Of a stretch of DNA of 64,000 bases, positions 40,045 through 50,888 are shown piece after piece. Every line of letters begins with the position of its first letter. Positions within the stretch are counted from its first letter, which is position 1. The stretch comes from Aurelia coerulea (lineage: Eukaryota; Cnidaria; Scyphozoa; Semaeostomeae; Ulmaridae), in the NCBI GenBank assembly GCA_039566865.1, contig CM076945.1:5073501-5137500 (forward strand). Direction: 5' to 3'. Below the pieces are notes generated by a model that did not search any database, was not told the origin of the DNA, and saw nothing but the letters and a program-made list of their open reading frames with translations. The position numbers and the translations under genes were made by a program.

Positions 40045-40261
40045 TTGAACAAACAACAGGGAGCAGTTAGTTATTTTGATGCAGCTTAAATGCCACCTAT
40101 TTACAGACTCTTGACTGTATACAATGGTGTTGAAAAGTTTCTTCTGTAAATAATGTACATCCTGCTTTGCTGGGATATTCTACACATTTTGAATATGTTA
40201 ATTCTGAAATGGGACTTCTCTACCTTTTACTTATGCCCAAAATAATATCTAGGGGAAACTC

Positions 40262-40729
40262 TTCAAGAAACTTTCAAAACGTGCCCAAAATCATGAGAAA
40301 ATTTCCCTAACATCTCTGCCTTACATGGGCCTTACAGCAATGACTTCTGCACACTTTAGCACATGTACTATCCTCTTGGGAGGAAGAAACAGTCTCCCCC
40401 TGGTATCAATAACCTATTCAGGGGGATTCCATCCTCCCAAGAGGACAAAATACATGAATACATGTGAGTGTCATCATTTTTAAGAAGGAAAACCAAGGAA
40501 AATTTGCTCATTGCTTTCACTCTTTTTTGAAGGTCTTTAGAAGGGGCTCTCTGCAAAAAATCCCCCACATCCACAGGAATGAATGGCCGATAAAAGCCCG
40601 GCAAATTGCAGAGCCTAATTGAACATATTGGCAATAAAACAAGAAAGTTTTCATTATTATTGCTTTGATATTCAAGGGAGCAGTCATGGCCTTCCAAATG
40701 GGGATTCTTTTTTGACTCACCCGGTATAA
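40262..40729. repeat. Dispersed repeat with ACCCGGTA end
   Basis: Relative of 8296-8690. It carries an inner inverted pair around CCTCTTGGGAGGA and GGGGGA...TCCCCC, and ends TTGACTCACCCGGTA. Confidence 0.55.
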
Positions 40730-41451
40730 AGCAGTGATTTTTCCTATACCAAAAGTTGAAAGTTTCCCACTAGACTTTCTTACCAAGGTTTCTTATAAAA
40801 ATGATTGTACTGTAATTGGAGCGCATAATTTAACTTTTTGCTAACAGAATGCCAGAATGGTAACGGTCTGAGAGGCACCCCTAACCCAAAGAATCTGTCC
40901 CCTTGCTTGGCTGGAAACTTTGTTCTGTGCACCAAAGAACCTCAGTGCAAGATTTCAGGGACAAGAGTAGAAATGATTAGCCCTCATTTTATATACAATA
41001 GACTTTGTTGTGCATTTCATAATGATTCCAGTCAGGCCTCCTTGATGGGAGCTCCAATGATTTTTGTGATTAGAATATTCTGCTTTGGGGTCAATGCTTT
41101 TATTGAAAATTTTTCAAAAAGAGTATGTACAAGATCTTGTGATAAATAATCTCATACCGGATGTTCAGAAGGCTTTGAAATTCTTATTTTGCTAAATGTT
41201 CACAGAAAGAGGGTTTAACAAAAATTTCTCTTCAAGTTAGGAATTCTTTTTCCTAGAGCCCTGGATGGAGGGAGGTACATATTAACATGTTGAGGGAACA
41301 GGTATGTGCCACTCATACAGGTGGGTTTTCGGACCCAACATTCTCCTACAAGGATCTTTTTTAGCAGATTTTGCTGAAACATGGGTAGGATTATTGGCTG
41401 AAATTGACAGAGCAATTGTCAAAAATGGGGTAGTTTTCCATCAAGCATCAT

Positions 41452-41626
41452 CATAAGCGTACGGGGTGGGGGGCCGGGGGGCGGCAGCCCCCCCCCAATG
41501 TTGGAAAAATTGTCGAAAATCAGCCCCAATCGGGCAAGAATCTGCCCTCAGTTGGGCAAAAATGTTGGTAAACAATGACTTTGTGTCGGGCCGCCCCCCT
41601 AGATTTTTTCTTCCTGTACGCTTATG
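41452..41626. mobile_element. 175-bp MITE with 8-bp TSD
   Basis: CATAAGCGTACGGG at left and CCTGTACGCTTATG at right are inverted ends, with AGCATCAT duplicated on both sides (41444-41451 and 41627-41634). An 8-bp TSD fits hAT- or P-type non-autonomous elements. Confidence 0.8.
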
Positions 41627-42485
41627 AGCATCATCATAAAAATTGGGTCCGAAAGCAAATTTTGGCAATTCCATCCTTAAGTCACTCTACCTCCCCCCAC
41701 CCCAGGTCAGAGCCACACCTAATACATTGTGGTATCAATTGCCCCAATTGGGATATTGTGTTGCAAGTATGTTCCCAAAAAAGTGTTCCACAAGTGAGAA
41801 TCTGTCTGTGGCTGTAATCTGTGGCTGTAATAAAGATTGCAGCTTGAAAGACAACGTTCCCCTTATTTGCTGCAGTGCAAACAATATCCTTCCCTTTTAC
41901 TGAATATGGCGGATGGAAGGTTGTTCTTCAACCGGCCCACGGTCTCTCGGCACTTGTATTTTGCAGCGGGCCTAGCACTCTCTAGCAGTGTCGGGCAATA
42001 ACTGTTATTCATTGAAAGAGCATTGTCACGTTAGCACCAAATTCTAAATTAACTTTCCACAAACTGAACAATGGCAGTATCATTTCCAAGGTAAGAAGTT
42101 GAAATAAAGCATTCATGAATGCATAATCGGCGAAGTGAAATGCTGGAAGAATGACAAGACATCTCTCGCCCCTCCATCTCCTTCTTTGTATCTGAACGCA
42201 ACGCGCGAAGTCACCGCTCGCGAAGACAAACGAAAACGAGGCTTTCATTTCTGCTGAGTCATGGAAAGGCTAAATGGACTTTGTTGCGCAGACTCTATAC
42301 TTTCGAGGAGTTGAGTCTGCACGCAGGCTACACTAGCCTCACTCCTGACCCTCAAGTTACGCTCATCTCATTGAATTGTTGTTGTTGTTGTTGTTGTCGC
42401 TGCACTGACGTAGTAGTAGTAGTAATAGTGGTAGTAGGTCTTCGCATCAAAAAGTCCAAAATCTACACGCTTGTTTGAAATATCT

Positions 42486-42671
42486 TTAAAGGGATAATGT
42501 AAGCATACAAAAGTGCTCAAGCCACTTGCAGTCAAATTCTAGCCTATCAGAGATCAGTGTTTCCTGTTGACATAGATCAGTTACTCAAATATGGTGCGGC
42601 ACGTGTTACGGCCTATTGTTTTGGTACGGTTATTTTCATCAACGGCTTATATATGCTTAGATTCCCTTTAA
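42486..42671. mobile_element. TTAA foldback MITE
   Basis: TTAAAGGGATAATGTAAGCAT at left and TATGCTTAGATTCCCTTTAA at right, bounded by TTAA. Confidence 0.65.
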
Positions 42672-42782
42672 TTCCCTACATGCACAAACTACAGTAGCTA
42701 GCAAGTATCCTTTCAAAGAAATGGTAAAAAACTGAAAGTCTTCGTATTGATAAAGGTGGTGATACTAATGTTGTGCAATCAT

Positions 42783-42958
42783 AGACCTTTTTAGCTATTC
42801 TACAAAAGAGCCTGGATCGAGCATCATTTTTATACAATTTCATACGCGAGGTTCGATCAAGTGGCGTTGGAGCTTCTATCGCTATTGTGCACATACGAAA
42901 TTTGTACAAAATGTAGCAAAAACATCGTTCCATTGTGACTCTTTTCAGAATAGCTCCA
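42783..42958. mobile_element. Foldback element, uninterrupted relative of 25625-26285
   Basis: The left arm CCTTTTTAGCTATTCTACAA and right arm GACTCTTTTCAGAATAGCT are inverted. This copy lacks the two TTAA insertions present in the copy at 25625-26285. Confidence 0.6.
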
Positions 42959-43167
42959 AATTTGATCACTGTTTTTCAATCTTGTTGGGCAGTCCGCGGG
43001 CAAAAAAATTTCAAGAAATCGTAAATATATCGATAAGTAGGCATCCGAAAAATCGACAAAAGATAACCAAGAACAATATAGGATGTTGACAAAAGATTAA
43101 ATCAATAATATTTCAAATTGGTCCAGTGTATGATTTATCGTGGCCTGTTGAAAGTGGGAACATTGTT

Positions 43168-43465
43168 CACAGGGACCCCTGGAATTGAATAACGCCCCCC
43201 CCCTAATGATAAAGCCCTGTAGCCTCCTTTGCGATTGCGAAGCTATGACGTAATGCCTTTCATCAGAAATCGAAAGCGAGGGGCGTGAACAAAAGAAGAG
43301 GAAGAGAAAAGAGAATCTTCTCTTTTCTCTTCCTCTTGTTTTGTTCACGTGCCTCGCTTTCGATTTCTGATGAAAGACATTACGTCATAGCTTCGCAATC
43401 GCAAAGGAGGCTACAGGGCTTTATCATTGGGGGGGGGCGTTATTCAATTTCCTGAGGTCCCTGTG
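43168..43465. mobile_element. Near-perfect 298-bp palindromic foldback
   Basis: Arms of about 148 bp are almost exact complements (AACGCCCCCCCCTAATGATA at left against TATCATTGGGGGGGGGCGTT at right) and meet at AGAGAATCTTCTCT near 43316, leaving a loop of only about 2 nt. It sits inside an older repeat whose right end is TGGCTCACCCGGTA (43474-43487). Confidence 0.85.
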
Positions 43466-43489
43466 CATTTTTCTGGCTCACCCGGTATT

Positions 43490-45223
43490 CCTATGCAAGA
43501 GCATCTCAGACATGTGTCAAACGAATCTCTAAAATACTCATTGAAGATTTGAAGAATCAGTTTTGATAAACAAAGGATTGAGAAGTAGTTGCAAAATAAT
43601 ACTGCAATATAAAGATCAAATCAAAACAGGTGTGTCGGTTAAATTTTTGTAAGATACAGCAGTTTACTAATGATTTATTCATGTTTTAAATCCAACCTTT
43701 ATTACAACATACAAAATTACTTGAAAGCAAGTTGACGACGATTAAAAAGCAAAGAACGAGGCCTTAAAAATTTGCGATATTTTGAAACCACAAAGTAGCG
43801 GGTTTCGAGTTTAGACGAAAATCTAAATGTTTTCTGTGCTTTTAGATTGAAAGGTTTAGAAATCAACTCAAAACAACTGCAAACTGTACGGGTGTTCGAT
43901 GCTAATTTTCCTTAATTGCCTCACGATTGCAATGCAAGGCCAAAGTCCAAACAAGATAAATAAAAGGAACATGACCAATGACATGAAACAATCTGATACT
44001 CTCTCCATCTTTAAATGGGGAATAAATACCTGGAAAAGAGAGAAATGCAGCTGTAGACTGTGTAAACCTTTCGTGGCACAGGTTGAGTTCTTGAAAGGAT
44101 AAATGCGTTGCATTGTAAATACAAAAAAAACATTGTAAATACTGGAACACTATAAAAACATTGTAAAAATCTGTCTCTATGCATTTATACTTAATTCTTT
44201 CGTATCTTAGATGTATACGTTTTCTTCTGCTTTTTAAAAAAATTTACTTTGTAGTAGCTTAGCTTTTATTCTATAGCTACTTGTGTATATGCCTACTTTA
44301 GATAAATGGATAATAATAATGCTAATAATAATGGTGTGTGAGTCTTTCTTTAGCCTATCTATCCATAGCGGCTAGCTGCTATAGCCAAGTTGATTTCCTT
44401 TAAAAAATCGCTAGGTCTTTCTTTTTTGCACCAAGGTGTCGGCGGTATTTGCCGGGCGGTTAAAGTTAGTATGGGCATAATGTGCCGAAACCTTCTTTCC
44501 AAATTTAAAAACAAAATTAACACGGTAAATTTACATCATTTTGTCTTTCCCTTCATAACTGTTTGCAATTGTTTGCTTGTTCCTTTGATTTCTATTGCTC
44601 TTCCTTTCCGTTGGGTTGCTTTGGCCTAAATTGTCGTCTGGTGGTATCTTCCGGACACGCAGTTTATGGTCGATTTGATGTGCAAAACGCTATGTTTCGT
44701 TGGAAGTTCTTTTACATTTTATTAGGTTGACTCTTGAATGTTGATTTGTATAACTTTCAGCGACATCATTCTGCTTTCCTTGTATATCTAACAAGTTGAA
44801 CATTGTTTGTTAACCATGTTATCGCCAGAAAGCAAGGTTGACACCATAATTTCGAATGCACGCGGGAGCATTTTTTGTTTATCGTGGATTTACAGTTAGC
44901 AGGAATTTGTTTTAAAAACTCAATATATGCAAGATACATGTTTGCTTTGCGGTCAATGGATTTGGAGTAACGGGGTTTATAAACAGATCGTCCGGAAAAT
45001 ACCGCCGTCCGGAAAAGATCACCGATACCCTATGCAGACCCTCCGCCTTCTAATAAATTTTGAGCTCGCTACAGGGAGTGTCCATAATTGATGGCAAAAT
45101 TACAACGTGCACACTATACGAGGAAAGAGAATTCCACAAATTTGCTGTTCTCGCATGTAAACTATTCCAAAAATACTTGATCATACGCTTGGATATTTTT
45201 GGAACATGGGGAGAAACATTTTC
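43490..45223. other. Intergenic, nothing recognised
   Basis: Short ORFs at 43868-44150 overlap on both strands with no domain. AT-rich, with TAATAATAATG runs near 44308-44332. I saw no supported gene. Confidence 0.4.
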
Positions 45224-45234
45224 TTGATGTGTGA

Positions 45235-45745
45235 AGCATAGGGCTCAAATCTTTCAAATCTCTAAAAAGGTGGGTGTAAAATTATATTCCATTTTTCTTT
45301 GAATTGAATGGCTTGAAAGGAACTTATAGTACTTGGCTGTAAATCTGCCGTGGAAATTTGTTGATATCTTGATTTATTTTCAAAATAACGGCAATTTAAT
45401 GATTTTTGAAAAAATTGATGGAAAATTTTGAAAACATTTAAATCATCGTGAATTCTAAACCAAAGGAAGAAAAATCATACAACTTCCAAGAAAACCATAG
45501 TTTATGAAGGCCTACAATATGGTGAAAAGCAGATATCAGTATCTTTTCTGGTTTAGGATTTAGAAATTTCATGACGCCATAGCCTCAAATTTAATAAATG
45601 CCGCCATTTTGAAACTAATCAAGATATCAACAAATTGGCACGGCAGATTTACAGTAAAAAATGCTAAGCTCCTTCCAAGCCATTTAATTCGAGGGAAACC
45701 GTAATAGAATTTTACAGCGACCTTTTTAAAGATTTGAGCTCTATG
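45235..45745. mobile_element. Foldback MITE family (AGCATAG ends), copy A
   Basis: The ends AGCATAGGGCTCAAATC and GATTTGAGCTCTATG are inverted, and most of the 511 bp can fold on itself. TTGATGTGTGA flanks both sides (45224-45234 and 45746-45756). Same family as 48899-49420 and 51183-51717. Confidence 0.85.
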
Positions 45746-46084
45746 TTGATGTGTGAGCACTTGCCAACGAAGTTTTCGGACGTACAAAAAACCGACTTAA
45801 TGAACTAAAGCAGACAAAACAGCTGATATCAAATTAAATGATATCGTAACTTACGATGCACATCTTATTAAGTTTAACAATACGCTTAACCCCCCGTGAA
45901 ATTATCAGAATAGTATATTACAAGCTAACCCAAAACATCGAAAAGTCCAAGGTGAAAATCTAAACTTTATCGTCTTATCGAGATTTAATTCCTATCTGAT
46001 ACATGACAGAACGGATGTCTGCTGAAAAAGTTTTCAATTTCCAATGCTGATTTGAGAAACAATTTGTAGATCATAATTTCAGAA

Positions 46085-46540
46085 ATGGCTAAGAGCAATT
46101 TGATTCAGTCACCATTAACTCTTGAGCAAATTTGTATTGATGCATTACAGAATTCAGCAAGGCACTATCTAAAGCTACGCAACATTATAAACTTCCCTGT
46201 ATCACATCTTGCACAGAGACTTCTTAAAGTCAAAAGCAAAAAGTCATTGATTATCATTGCATTGAAAAAGACTTTTGCTGATGGATGTTATTTACGAGCA
46301 ATTGCCTGTGGGTTTGATTTAGCAAGACGTCAATTTGTATTTGGACATTTTGCTGGATTAACTTGCAAGAACGTTGGATCTAGGATAACGTGGACAAAGT
46401 CAATTAATGTAAAAGGTATAGTCTTTAACTTCAATAATTCTGTGAAAATTTCGCCAATTCATCTCATAAGCCAATGGACATCCTCACTGCATTGGGTGTA
46501 TAATCAACGCACTCCGCTAAAAATCTACTCAAAGTAATGA
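46085..46540 (+). CDS. Hypothetical protein, about 150 aa, BC-box-like N terminus
   Basis: I do not recognise the family. The ATG has A at -3 (AAATGG) and opens a frame of 150 codons. Residues 10-50 read TLEQICIDAL, then about 20 residues, then INFPVSHLAQRLL. This matches an Elongin BC box followed by a cullin-box-like hydrophobic-Pro segment, and aligns in spacing with the 202-aa frame at 28534-29142. The rest is basic and hydrophobic with no clear motif. Just downstream (46612-46790) is a fragment resembling a LINE C terminus, so the frame could belong to a mobile element. A CAG four bases before the ATG might instead be a splice acceptor. Confidence 0.35.
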
Positions 46541-46611
46541 GTGGCTCCAAAAACGGAACCCCCAAGATAAAAAATTTAATTTTAGACACAACTTTGATAG
46601 TCTTATCCATT

Positions 46612-46790
46612 CTATGCTTATTGTGGTACCGACATGGAAGACAACGAGCACTTTCTCTTGCATTGCCCCCAGTTTGACTCGATACGGCAGGATCTCTTTG
46701 ATAAGCTCTCTGGAATTTCTGGTTTAAATGTCAATCTAGATGATAAACCTTTGAGTGATTCGAGGACTCACAATATAATGTCAGTATCAA
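46612..46790 (+). pseudogene. LINE C-terminal zinc-knuckle-like fragment
   Basis: The frame through 46617-46700 reads YCGTDMEDNEHFLLHCPQF, matching the C-CG-(D/E)-x-HFLL-CP segment common near the C terminus of non-LTR retrotransposon proteins. Only this fragment is visible; there is no RT core next to it. Confidence 0.5.
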
Positions 46791-46799
46791 TCGAATAAT

Positions 46800-47805
46800 C
46801 CTTGAAGCAATAATTTCTTTTATCAAAAATACGAAAAGGTTTTCAGATTAAATTTAAGCACGAAACAGCAGCAACAATTTAGTTTTATTTATAGTATTTG
46901 TAGCGGGTGTCTTGTAAAGAAGTACTCCCATTTGTATCACGAATAGCAGATATGGTATACTACAATCTTCATGATATCTTTGGGTGTTTCATCCATTTGT
47001 GTATATTCGTTAGAGTCAATCATCTGCTGTAAAGTGGAGGGAGTTCTTCTTTCTGAGATACCCGCCCGAGTTATTTCATTCTTAAATTTAATGTATTCTT
47101 GCTCATTGATGTAAGTGGCTGCCGTAGTTGGAACTCGATGACATCATGTCCTTTCCAGCTATGGCAGCCACATAATATTTATATTTCGTTGTAGTTTAGT
47201 TGTTTTTATCTGTGATAAAAAATCAAATAAAATAACGCAAAAATTTCTGAAAGCAAGATTTTGGTGAAATTTACATGGCAATAAGTACAAAAAATACACT
47301 TATTGGGTAAAGTCATTTTATCATCAGCTGTATTTACAGAGAAGAGGATTTAAGACAAAATCTTGCATCTCAACAGTAAAAAGTTCGGGATTATGCAAAG
47401 CAGCTTGGTGCAGGCATTTGATTGTCTTCGTGTAAATGAAAGGCGCTTTTGATGACACATTTACTGCATGTTACCCGCTTGAATATCAGATCATGAACGG
47501 CGATTTGCCGATAATTTGAGCAAAGAAACTGCATACTCTTGAATCATTGTATCTGTATCACTATTTCGTCTTTGTGGAAATATTAATGGGGTTCCTGACT
47601 ATAATCGTAGACAAAAGTGTTGAAACATCTTGCGTTCAGGAGGAAATTGCGAGATAAAGAACCCACTCCCCCCCCCCCCCTCACCATTGCCATGTTGGAA
47701 GATGATGGACATGTCGTACGTGAGTTCACAACTATGTGCTCTTCAATAAAATCAACAGTGAGATTGGGGAGATGGGGTCGTTAGCACTGGAAAGTAATCA
47801 TTTGA
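46800..47805. other. Intergenic, small hairpin only
   Basis: The only structure I saw is a short inverted pair around 47116-47173 (GTGGCTGCC and GGCAGCCAC). A C-run lies near 47665-47685. Confidence 0.35.
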
Positions 47806-48042
47806 AGGCAGGGAGGGTGTCTTACAACAAAATTGCCTTTGTCTCAACGACTTATGTCTGACATTATAGCTAATTTCCAACGGTCAAAATTGTCTGCCTT
47901 TAATAAACAAGAATTTGCTGAAATTTTCTTGCACCCGAAACTATTCGCAATAAATCCTCAAGTTAGAACAAAAGTGTACTGTTTATATTTTAATTCATCT
48001 CTTTCTTGTTTTGTCGGTGATTTGCTGCAAAGACGGATATAA
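47806..48042 (+). CDS. Short unrecognised ORF
   Basis: The frame after an in-frame stop at 47803 reads KLPLSQRLMSDIIANFQRSK and continues to a stop at 48040-48042. The LPxSQRLxxxI pattern loosely resembles the helical start of leucine-rich-repeat adaptor proteins, but no repeat follows. It may be an exon of the same transcription unit as 46085-46540, or chance. Confidence 0.2.
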   Translation, partial: RQGGCLTTKLPLSQRLMSDIIANFQRSKLSAFNKQEFAEIFLHPKLFAINPQVRTKVYCLYFNSSLSCFVGDLLQRRI

Positions 48043-48627
48043 AGACGAAAGTTTCAAGCAAATAAACCCATTTTCAAATCGTCTTTAAGTTCACGTTTGT
48101 TGGAAACACTTGAATGTAATAATTTAGCCTATTTACATAAAAAATTCATACTTTCAGTCACCATTAATTCGAAATGATTCGTTATGATTTGCATTCACGT
48201 GAATCAACTCGCCTTCTCGCCTGTCTTTCTCCATGATGCCCATCTCGTTTCAGTCGATATTCTAAAAATAAACAAGACAACAGTATTCAATGGGTGTTGT
48301 AATCTGCAGACACAAAAATAGATGGGTGAGAACGTAAAGGGCACAGCATACACTTGACAAATTAATGTGACAAGATGGGATTAAAATATTCTGCAAAACG
48401 ATCTCATCATTTGACACAATTTTCAAATTTTGCATTATGCTAATGACGATGATAATGATTCATGAAGAAGCATGGCTAAAATTAACTGCATACTCTTTCA
48501 TACGACCCAGAGAAGCAAAGCTTATCGAGTCTAGGGTGCCAACAACGAAACATGCTAATACTTTTCAAAACAAGTTCTTGTTTCGTTTCAAAACGTACAA
48601 GTTTTCGCTTGGGTGTTATGAAAATCA

Positions 48628-48672
48628 CAGGCGTAGGCGTAGGCGTAGGCACAGGCGTAGGCACAGGCGTTA
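48628..48672. repeat. GGCGTA hexanucleotide microsatellite
   Basis: About seven units of AGGCGT, some changed to AGGCAC. Confidence 0.8.
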
Positions 48673-48811
48673 ATGGCCACGGGCGTAGTCATTGTCTTTT
48701 GCTGCCTGTAGTATCGTACCTGTAGTGTTGTATTGTAGTATAGTAATTAGAAAGTATAGTAGGTAACATGTAATGTAACATTTTATGAATATGAAAAAAA
48801 TAAAAATCACA

Positions 48812-48889
48812 GCATGCACGCCGCGCCGCATCAACTCCTCCTCACAGGAAAAGCAGACTTGAGGAGGAGTCGAGGCTGCATGCAGGCTA
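48812..48889. mobile_element. Solo terminal fragment related to TAGCCTGC transposons
   Basis: Read on the minus strand it starts TAGCCTGCATGCAGCCTC, close to the TAGCCTGCGTGCAGACTC ends of the two large transposons, and contains an inner inverted pair (AACTCCTCCTC and GAGGAGGAGT). No matching second end was found nearby. Confidence 0.55.
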
Positions 48890-48898
48890 CAACATCAA

Positions 48899-49420
48899 GC
48901 ATATGTTCCAAATCTTGAAATCGGTGTATAAAGGTGGGTGTAAAAAATCTATGACCCATTTCTTTCAATGGAATGGCTTGATAGAGAGTTTAGTTACTTA
49001 TCTATAATTTTACCGTTGGACTTTCTGAAATGTTGAATATTTTTCGAAATTACAGCCAATTTCATGTTTCAATTCATTTGAGGACGTGACGTTATCAAAC
49101 TTCTAAATTATAAACCAAAGAAATGGTAGACTTTTGCTTGATATTAAACTGTAGACATCCGTAAACTGTGGTTTTCTTGAAAATGATTTCATATGTCGTT
49201 AAGAAGTTTAGAAATTGCAATGGCTTTAATTTTTTTGAAATTTTCCTTTAATTCTCAAGAAAGAAGAAAAATCCCATAATTCTGAAAATATTGAAGACTT
49301 CCTAAAATTCCAATGGTAGAATTGCAGCAAAGTGGTTGAAGTACATTTCAAGCCATTCAGTTCAAATAAATAGGTCATAGAATTGTACACCAACCTTTTT
49401 ACAGATTTGGAACCTATGCT
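48899..49420. mobile_element. Foldback MITE family, copy B
   Basis: GCATATGTTCCAAATCTTG at left, CAGATTTGGAACCTATGCT at right. ACAACATCAA (48889-48898) and ACAAAATCAA (49421-49430) form a 10-bp target duplication with one mismatch. Confidence 0.8.
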
Positions 49421-49430
49421 ACAAAATCAA

Positions 49431-50348
49431 TGATAAATCTATATTTGTAGAATGAAGGCAATTCACTTTTACGTCGTCACACAAGCAACACCATTTACCA
49501 AAACTTCTTAATTGCTCTTCTTAAAATAAACCTTTGTCGTCCATTGACGTAGTTAGGTAGTTAAGTAGGTAGGAAGAACTCATTATCTTTTTTTTTGTTG
49601 GAGAACTTTTGTTGCTGTTTGTTGGATAAATGCTCACAAGCCGCGAGCCCGCGAACCGCAGCCGTGAGCTGGCCCGTCTATCTACAAAGCCTGACGGCAG
49701 ACAGACAGCAGGGAGACAGGCTAATTTCGCTCGCTGATTGAAGCAGAATAGTTAGGCTGCCTTCAGCAGCAATGAAGGCAATTCACTTTTACTTCGTCAC
49801 ACAAGCAACGACATTTACCAAAACTTCTTAATTCTATTTTATAGATGCAATAAACAGTTTGTCAAGGCCGTACAGGGCTTTGGGTCCAATTCACAACAAT
49901 TACTACATTTTGGACACCAAGAAAAGAAAACGTAAAGAAACAAGATTTCTGCTGTACAAAGTTGGAAGATGGATAGCAAAATATAGAGCTCCGTTAGGTT
50001 TGAAGAAGTCAGATATTTGCAAAGTCAATAAACTGAAGAAGGTGAGAATAGAAACGCTGACAATAGGATATCTTTGAGAGTTCAATAATGAATAAATTCT
50101 AATTGGTTTTGATGGAGACAGAGAAAGCTAAAGAAGAAGGATAACGGCACATGGACAAAATTATAGGTTTCACATTTTCAAAACATGGTTCCCAAAATTT
50201 CTGAATAGAATGATTCAGCATGAGAGCAATATTTAGGAGAGCAAAAGTAAGATGCCATCAGATTTCAAACAAAGACAAGCGTGATTGTTCAAGTAAAGCA
50301 TAAAGACTTGCTTTCCGTCTCCGACAAATCAGTCATTTATAGACCATC
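49431..50348. other. Intergenic, duplicated segment and one short ORF
   Basis: The segment AATGAAGGCAATTCACTTTT through CAAAACTTCTTAATT appears twice (49453-49518 and 49770-49834). An ORF at 49859-50077 is lysine/arginine-rich with no recognised domain. Confidence 0.4.
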
Positions 50349-50361
50349 ATTCAAAATCTGT

Positions 50362-50644
50362 TTCCATTGGTAGTGTGGCCGAGTGGTTAAGGCGCAGTGT
50401 TTCGAATCTTGTGGGGTCTACCCGCGTGGGTTCGAATCCCGTCGTCAGAGCTACAAACCACAAGCCAACAGCCAACTCAGCTGTACATCCTTTCGAGGTC
50501 GGTAAATGAGTACTTAGAGGTAACTCTGAGGGCATAAGCTGTAGTGCCGCAGGCCCACATCAGTTGTATAGCTGCAATATACCCAGCCTGCGTTAACAAA
50601 TAAACATTGCTTGCTTGCTTGCTTGCTAAATAGCTAGCTTGCTA

Positions 50645-50684
<40 letters not shown>

Positions 50685-50727
50685 TCTTTCTTGCTTGCTT
50701 GCTTGTTGCTTGCTGCTTGCTTAATAC
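50362..50727 (+). mobile_element. Full-length tRNA-derived SINE with GCTT tail and TSD
   Basis: The 5' part is tRNA-like: a polymerase III A box TGGCCGAGTGG (50376-50386) and B box GGTTCGAATCC (50429-50439), resembling a class II (Ser/Leu-type) tRNA. The acceptor stem does not pair, so it is not a functional tRNA. A tRNA-unrelated body (about 50450-50605) follows, then a GCTT-repeat tail. ATTCAAAATCTGT (50349-50361) and ATTCAAATCTGT (50728-50739) are the target duplication. The copy at 17121-17594 is the same family. Confidence 0.85.
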
Positions 50728-50888
50728 ATTCAAATCTGTATCATGCCCATGATTCTGGGCATTATAAAAATTACATGCACTATAATTTCTGCCGTTCTGT
50801 CGATAGATGCCAATCCAGTTAACACGAGAAATCAAATATTGAAACTCAAATAAAAATTCGCTATTTGAAGCATACCTGAGTCGCGTTG

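Larger units (their letters stand above)
37620..42330. mobile_element. 4.7-kb DNA transposon, 68-bp perfect TIRs, 8-bp TSD
   Basis: The left end TAGCCTGCGTGCAGACTCAA and the right end are perfect inverted repeats over 68 bp (37620-37687 and 42263-42330), flanked by CACTAGCC (37612-37619 and 42331-42338). The first 18 bases are identical to the ends of the RecQ-bearing element at 52523-57012. Like that element, the TIR contains an internal inverted pair GCAGACTC...GAGTCTGCGC. No RecQ or transposase domain was recognised inside. The interior holds other repeats (38608-38856, 39742-40044, 40262-40729, 41452-41626), so it has served as a landing site. A minus-strand frame of 96 codons (38041-37751) near the left end could be residual coding sequence. 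Confidence 0.85.

Noticed and set aside
50371..50455. Possible tRNA-Ser/Leu gene
   Set aside because: A and B boxes are good but the acceptor arms do not pair, and the unit continues into a SINE body with a tail and target duplication.
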